A DNA stretch of 64,000 nt from VXYK01 sp965221585 (lineage in GTDB: Bacteria > Actinomycetota > Acidimicrobiia > Acidimicrobiales > Aldehydirespiratoraceae), in NCBI GenBank assembly GCA_965221585.1, contig OZ244898.1, forward strand, positions 2,356,001-2,420,000, read 5' to 3'. The position numbers were made by a program, and so were the translations under genes. This document shows positions 59,942-64,000 of this stretch, piece by piece. The notes under the pieces are model-generated. The model searched no databases. It was given only the letters and a program-made list of their open reading frames with translations, and had not been told where the DNA came from. Numbering within the stretch: the stretch's first letter is position 1; each line of letters begins with the position of its first letter.

Positions 59942-61699
59942 TCATCGTTCCAGGCCCTGCTGGCTGGGGTCGACTACCAGTTCAGAGTTCGACTTTCCGG
60001 CCGGAACCATCGGAAAGACGTTCTCACGGGGATCGGTGCGGAACTCGACCACGACCGGACGGTCGTTGATCTCGTTGGCCTTGGTGATCGCCGGCGCGAC
60101 CTCCTCAGGGGACTCAACCCGGATACCGACACAGCCCATAGCCTCGGACCACTTGACGTAGTCAGGGGTCTGCTCTGACAGGTAGACCTCGCTGAACCGC
60201 TCGTCGTAGAACATCTCCTGCCATTGGCGGACCATGCCCAGATACGAGTTGTTCATCAGGGCGACCTTTATCGGGATGTCCTCGACCGACGCAGTCACAA
60301 GCTCCTGGGCGGTCATCTGGAAGCAGCCGTCGCCGTCGACGGCCCAGACCCTGCGGTCGGGTTTGCCGACCTTGGCGCCGATCGCCGCGGGGATGGAGAA
60401 GCCCATGGTGCCCAGGCCGCCTGAGTTGATCCAGGTGTAGGGGTGGTCGAAGCACCAGTACTGACTGGCGTACATCTGATGTTGGCCCACTCCCGAGGTG
60501 ACGATTGTGTCCGCCGGGTTGTTGTCACGGAGTTCTTCGAGCACGTACTGGGGCTTGAGCTTCTCGCCGACCTCGGACTGCTCATAGACCAGCGGGAACT
60601 TCTCCTGCCAGCCTGAGATGGTCGAGCGCCAGGCGCCGCGGTCAGCCTGCGCCGCTCTGCCGCCCCGTTCACCGATCGCCGCGGTGAGGTCCTTGATGAC
60701 CAGTCGGCAGTCGCCCTGAATGCCGATGTCGACTTTGCGGACCTTGCCGAGCTCCGCAGGGTCGATGTCGACATGGATGATCTTGGCATCGGGGGCGAAC
60801 CCGTCGAGCTTGCCGGTGACCCGGTCGTCGAAGCGGGCACCGAGCGAGATCAGCAGATCGGAGCGCTGCATGGCCGTCACCGCGGTGAAATTTCCGTGCA
60901 TACCGGGCATGCCCAGGCACAGGTCATGGCTGTCGGGGAAGGCCCCGCGGGCCATCAAGGTGGTGACCACCGGGATCTGGACCATCTCCGCGAGTTCCAG
61001 CAACGCTTCTGCGGCGCGGGATTTGAGGACCCCCCCGCCCACATAGAGCACCGGCCGCTGCGCCTCGCTGATCATCTCCGCGGCCGCGCGGACCAGTTCG
61101 GGATCACCCTGGGTGATGGGGCTGTAGCCGGGGAGGTCCATGTCGGCGTCGGTCGCCTCGTACCAGGTCATCGCGGAACGGGGATTGACCGGGTCGACGA
61201 TGTCTTTGGGAATATCGACGAGCACCGGGCCCGGTCGGCCGGTGGTGGCAATGTGGAACGCGGCACGGATGGTTCTGGGAATGTCCTGGGCTTCGGTCAC
61301 CAGGAAGTTGTGTTTGGTGACCGCCATGGTGATCCCGGTCGTGTCGCACTCCTGGAAGGCGTCGGTGCCGATCGCTGCGTAGGGGACCTGCCCGGTGATG
61401 CAGACCATCGGAACCGAGTCGAGGAAGGCGTCGCACAGCGGGGTGACGACGTTCGTCGCTGCCGGGCCGCTGGTGACCATCACCACGCCGGGCCTACCGG
61501 TGGCATGGGCGTAGCCCTCGGCCATATGGCCCGCGCCCTGCTCGTGGCGCACCAGGATGTGGCGAATCGAGCTGTCGATGATCGGGTCGTATACGGGGAG
61601 GATGGCGCCGCCGGGCAGGCCGAACATGACTTCGACCCCGGCGCGCTCAAGGGCCTTCACCAGGGCCTCTCCGCCGCACATCTGCTGTTTGCTGCTCAT
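59942..61699 (-). CDS. ilvB: acetolactate synthase large (catalytic) subunit
   Basis: Thiamine-diphosphate and FAD enzyme joining pyruvate to pyruvate or 2-oxobutyrate. 585 residues from ATG 61699 (a GTG/ATG option lies five codons earlier at 61714). N-terminal GGEALVKALERAGVEVMFGLPGG, the catalytic Glu in VRHEQGAGHMAEG, and the C-terminal VDGDGCFQMTAQELVTA metal site. First gene of ilvBNC, expressed behind a leader-peptide attenuator. Confidence 0.97.
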   Translation of the reverse strand: MSSKQQMCGGEALVKALERAGVEVMFGLPGGAILPVYDPIIDSSIRHILVRHEQGAGHMAEGYAHATGRPGVVMVTSGPAATNVVTPLCDAFLDSVPMVCITGQVPYAAIGTDAFQECDTTGITMAVTKHNFLVTEAQDIPRTIRAAFHIATTGRPGPVLVDIPKDIVDPVNPRSAMTWYEATDADMDLPGYSPITQGDPELVRAAAEMISEAQRPVLYVGGGVLKSRAAEALLELAEMVQIPVVTTLMARGAFPDSHDLCLGMPGMHGNFTAVTAMQRSDLLISLGARFDDRVTGKLDGFAPDAKIIHVDIDPAELGKVRKVDIGIQGDCRLVIKDLTAAIGERGGRAAQADRGAWRSTISGWQEKFPLVYEQSEVGEKLKPQYVLEELRDNNPADTIVTSGVGQHQMYASQYWCFDHPYTWINSGGLGTMGFSIPAAIGAKVGKPDRRVWAVDGDGCFQMTAQELVTASVEDIPIKVALMNNSYLGMVRQWQEMFYDERFSEVYLSEQTPDYVKWSEAMGCVGIRVESPEEVAPAITKANEINDRPVVVEFRTDPRENVFPMVPAGKSNSELVVDPSQQGLER

Positions 61700-61742
61700 T
61701 GACTCATCCCGCATTTCTGCTGGTTGTTATAGAAGTATGGGC

Positions 61743-61777
61743 CGAAAACACGAAACGACCTCCCTTCCGGGAGGTCG
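61743..61777 (-). terminator. attenuator terminator of ilvBNC
   Basis: On the minus strand a 9-pair stem, CGACCTCCC/GGGAGGTCG (61756-61777) with a four-base loop, is followed by a T-rich run, TTTCGTGTTTT. It lies between a leader peptide rich in branched-chain residues and ilvB, the standard place for an attenuation terminator. Confidence 0.8.
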
Positions 61778-61812
61778 AGGCGCACGAACGGCTGTGGATT
61801 CGCGTACGTGCG

Positions 61813-61896
61813 CTAGTTGCCGAGTACTACTGGGTCGACGTCTGGGCGCAGGTTCACAACAGGAAGTATGGCTGCTGAAGGGCCGCTTGACAACAT
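61813..61896 (-). CDS. ilvBNC leader peptide
   Basis: A 27-residue frame (ATG 61896 to TAG 61813) whose middle and end hold clusters of branched-chain residues: ILPVV at 10-14, Leu16, Val20 and VVL at 23-25. A terminator hairpin follows 36 bases later and then ilvB. When Ile, Val or Leu is short the ribosome should stall here and favour read-through into ilvBNC. The ribosome site is weak (GAGAAA). Confidence 0.75.
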   Translation of the reverse strand: MLSSGPSAAILPVVNLRPDVDPVVLGN

Positions 61897-61964
61897 CAAT
61901 TTCTCAGCAGTCCTGATCATGTCAGTGCGGTGCGGAGGTCCGGTTCGGTAGCATCTGCTCTGAA

Positions 61965-62534
61965 GTGGCACGCATTGGCGTCTATCCGGGGTCGTTCAAC
62001 CCGCCTACCAGGGCACACCTTGAAATCGCCTTGGCCTCGGTGGCGGAACACTCGCTGCAGAGGCTCGACTTGGCCGTATCGGTGAGTCCGCTGGGCAAGA
62101 TCGCGCTGGAAGTGCCGAGTTTCAGGCACCGGCTCGAAGTGATAGAGGTGTCGTTGCGCGGTCATCAGAACCTCGCGGTCGTGGTCACCGAGGCTCAACT
62201 GATCGCGGACATCGCGGACGGCTACGACATCGTGGTGATGGGCGCTGACAAATGGCACCAGGTGAACGATCCGAGGTGGTACAACGACGACGTGCAGGCC
62301 CGGGACGAGGCAGTTAGCCGTCTCCCGCAGGTCGCGTTGGCTCCCCGGCCACCACATCCGATTCCACCGGAGTTGAGGCTGCCGGTTCCTGAGGATCTGT
62401 CGGAAATCTCTTCAACGGCGGCGCGCGCCGGCAACACGGGTTGGATGACCGCGGCAGCCGCACAGTTCGACAGCGAGACCGGGGCTTGGACCGACCCGGC
62501 CCGGTACCGCCGCAGCCTCCTGACCGACACCTAG
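61965..62534 (+). CDS. NadD/CoaD-like nucleotidyltransferase
   Basis: 189 residues from a GTG. The nucleotidyltransferase opening GVYPGSFNPPTRAH (HIGH-like) and the late ISSTAAR motif are both present. This is the fold of nicotinate-nucleotide adenylyltransferase and phosphopantetheine adenylyltransferase; the spacing is nearer NadD, but the actinobacterial housekeeping nadD context is missing, so the substrate stays open. Divergent from the ilv leader with 68 bases between; its stop overlaps the convergent acyltransferase gene. Confidence 0.75.
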   Translation: MARIGVYPGSFNPPTRAHLEIALASVAEHSLQRLDLAVSVSPLGKIALEVPSFRHRLEVIEVSLRGHQNLAVVVTEAQLIADIADGYDIVVMGADKWHQVNDPRWYNDDVQARDEAVSRLPQVALAPRPPHPIPPELRLPVPEDLSEISSTAARAGNTGWMTAAAAQFDSETGAWTDPARYRRSLLTDT

Positions 62535-64000
62535 GACGCGTCGAGACCCAGGATGTCGATCAGAAGCCAATCGACCACCTCCACAAGCCCCTCAGCAGAC
62601 AGGTGCAGGCCGTCGTCTCGCAGACTCAACTCGCGGTCGCTTCCCAACTCGCCAATCCAACCTGGGAAATCGACCATCGTGACCGCGGCGCCGGAGTCTT
62701 CGGCCACCGCCGCCACGAGTTCGTTCAACAACGCCACCCGTTCCGGTGTGTTCTGAGGGGTGATCGGCCGATTGTGGTCGGCGCCCTCCAGGAAATAGAG
62801 GTCCGCTCCCATCGATGTCAGGAGTTCGATCGCGGCGCCGTACTCGTTGGCCGCGTAGGCATCGAATGCGGGTTCACCGATATTGGTCCACTCATCGCCG
62901 GCGACCCCTGGAATGAGTCGATCGGTGATGTCCCAGGGGCTCACATGAGTGATCACGATGTCGGGCATGAACACGTCGACCACGGTGCTCCAAGAAACGA
63001 CCTCCTCTAGCGAGACCGACTCGGGATCCGCCGGGACCGCCCAGTTGGAGCAGAGGTCACCGACTGGGCCTTCGGAGCCGTCGGGCACACGCTTGAGGCC
63101 GAACCTGACGGTCCCGCAACCGATATGGGCCTCGTCGAAGACGATCACCCCCGCATCCGGGTTCTCCAGTGTCCACTCGACGAGTGCGTCGCCGATCTGA
63201 GCCATAACCGAGTCGCCCACGGTCAGAATACGCACCGGTCCGGTATCGGGCGGTGGCTGGGACGGCGCGTCATCCAAGGTGACAACTGGTTCGACATCGC
63301 CTGAGTCACCATCGATGTCTTCGGGTGGAGCCGTGTCATCGGGGACGTCTGCGTCGTCGACTTCGTCGGACGTGGCGCTCTGTTCAGGAACAGGAGCAGG
63401 CGCAGCGGCCGCTGGTACCAGTATCTGTCGGACCTCGGGTGGCCGACGGGTATGTGCCACCAGCAGGCCGGCCAGGATCACCGCCACCGCCGCGGCGCCG
63501 GCGAACGCTGCCACGAACGGCTTCAGGTCCCTGCCCGTCAACGGCCAGCGCCGCTTCACGAACGGCTGCTCGATCAGATGGAACGAGAGCACCGAGACGA
63601 TCAGCGTCAAGCTGAGGTGCAGAGCCAACAACGACCAACCCGTGAGTCGTTCGACCCTGAACAGACTCCCCGCCCGTTCAGAGTCGACCAACAGATAGAT
63701 CGGCCAGTGGTACAGGTAGAGGCCGTAGGAGATCCGTCCCACGTAGCGAACCGGCGACCATGCGAAGAACCGGTAGAGCGGACTCCACGGCGCCTCCTGG
63801 GACAGACCCAACAGGGCCGCGCCCGAAGCCACAGCAATCAGCAGGAAGCCGCCGTTCTCGAACATCCAGGCGTCACGTTCGCTGACCGCCAACACCGCCC
63901 AGAGATGGAATGCCGTCGCCGGATAGGCGATCAGGGCCAACACCTTCTTACCCCGGTCGGTGCCAGGATGGCCGTACAGATGGACCGCAAGCGCCATCGC
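62531..64000 (-). CDS. acyltransferase-3 / SGNH hydrolase membrane protein (5' end off window)
   Basis: Of the OafA/YrhL type that O-acetylates cell-surface sugars. The start lies beyond the right edge. The first 185 residues seen are the last membrane segments of an acyltransferase-3 domain (YVGRISYGLYLYHWPIYLL, LSFHLIEQPFVKRRW). A Pro/Asp-rich linker leads to a periplasmic SGNH domain (about 265-488 of the visible part) with TVGDSVMAQIGDAL and the DGLHLSAEG Asp/His pair. An ATG at 63997 is probably internal. The stop overlaps the nucleotidyltransferase stop. Confidence 0.88.
   Translation of the reverse strand, partial: AMALAVHLYGHPGTDRGKKVLALIAYPATAFHLWAVLAVSERDAWMFENGGFLLIAVASGAALLGLSQEAPWSPLYRFFAWSPVRYVGRISYGLYLYHWPIYLLVDSERAGSLFRVERLTGWSLLALHLSLTLIVSVLSFHLIEQPFVKRRWPLTGRDLKPFVAAFAGAAAVAVILAGLLVAHTRRPPEVRQILVPAAAAPAPVPEQSATSDEVDDADVPDDTAPPEDIDGDSGDVEPVVTLDDAPSQPPPDTGPVRILTVGDSVMAQIGDALVEWTLENPDAGVIVFDEAHIGCGTVRFGLKRVPDGSEGPVGDLCSNWAVPADPESVSLEEVVSWSTVVDVFMPDIVITHVSPWDITDRLIPGVAGDEWTNIGEPAFDAYAANEYGAAIELLTSMGADLYFLEGADHNRPITPQNTPERVALLNELVAAVAEDSGAAVTMVDFPGWIGELGSDRELSLRDDGLHLSAEGLVEVVDWLLIDILGLDAS

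Overview
The window is a gene-dense, high-G+C chromosomal segment of an actinomycete, most likely a member of the Acidimicrobiia (inferred; no rRNA is present to settle it). Pointers are MurT/GatD lipid II amidation, CofC of coenzyme F420 synthesis, an actinobacterial-type topoisomerase IV pair, a coproporphyrin-type ferrochelatase, a GPP34 (GOLPH3-like) domain, frequent GTG/TTG starts and almost no intergenic space. No prophage, insertion sequence or CRISPR array was seen, and no gap without a gene exceeds 300 bases.

Layout. 1-7.5 kb: a branched-chain amino acid type ABC uptake system built from fused proteins (LivH-LivM permease, MFS-LivF fusion) and two tandem LivK lipoproteins, then tRNA-Ala(CGC). 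7.7-12.8 kb: a molybdenum cofactor/gephyrin-like group (glp/moeA, moaA, moaC) ending in a small membrane protein resembling GlpR, with plsY and, divergently, a Ser-rich FmdB/Ruc-like protein and a SAF-domain protein. 12.8-24.7 kb: uppP, the tldD-pmbA protease pair, a PAP2 enzyme, dxs, a repeat tract, nfuA, an Uup-type ABC-F protein, an ABC-2 exporter and ferrochelatase. 24.8-33.9 kb: an orphan ParA with a small membrane partner, a RecB-like nuclease, topoisomerase IV (parE, parC), a lipoprotein redoxin with an in-frame TGA at the first redox-active cysteine position, and mutM. 34.0-42.2 kb: two convergent units that look like a sterol-modification locus: GPP34-P450 fusion and sterol C-24 methyltransferase on one strand; Rieske oxygenase, FAD oxidoreductase and RND transporter on the other. 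42.4-52.9 kb: murT-gatD, a DUF1295 membrane enzyme, a beta-hydroxyacid dehydrogenase with a 2OG-Fe(II) dioxygenase, an RNA methyltransferase, rnhB, an unknown 486-residue protein with gpsA, cofC and a PIG-L deacetylase. 52.9-64 kb: a lipocalin-like protein, a family 5 solute-binding lipoprotein with an ABC-2 exporter, ilvBNC with a leader-peptide attenuator, a NadD/CoaD-like nucleotidyltransferase, and an acyltransferase-3/SGNH protein cut by the right edge.

Most notable: (1) a candidate selenoprotein, the TGA replacing the first Cys of a thioredoxin CxxC motif and followed by a hairpin with bacterial SECIS geometry; (2) perfect LexA-type boxes directly upstream of both parE and parC, the latter shared with mutM; (3) the sterol-type cluster led by a GPP34-P450 fusion; (4) MFS-LivF and LivH-LivM fusions; (5) an ilvBNC leader peptide and terminator. 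All family calls come from reading motifs; no database search was run.
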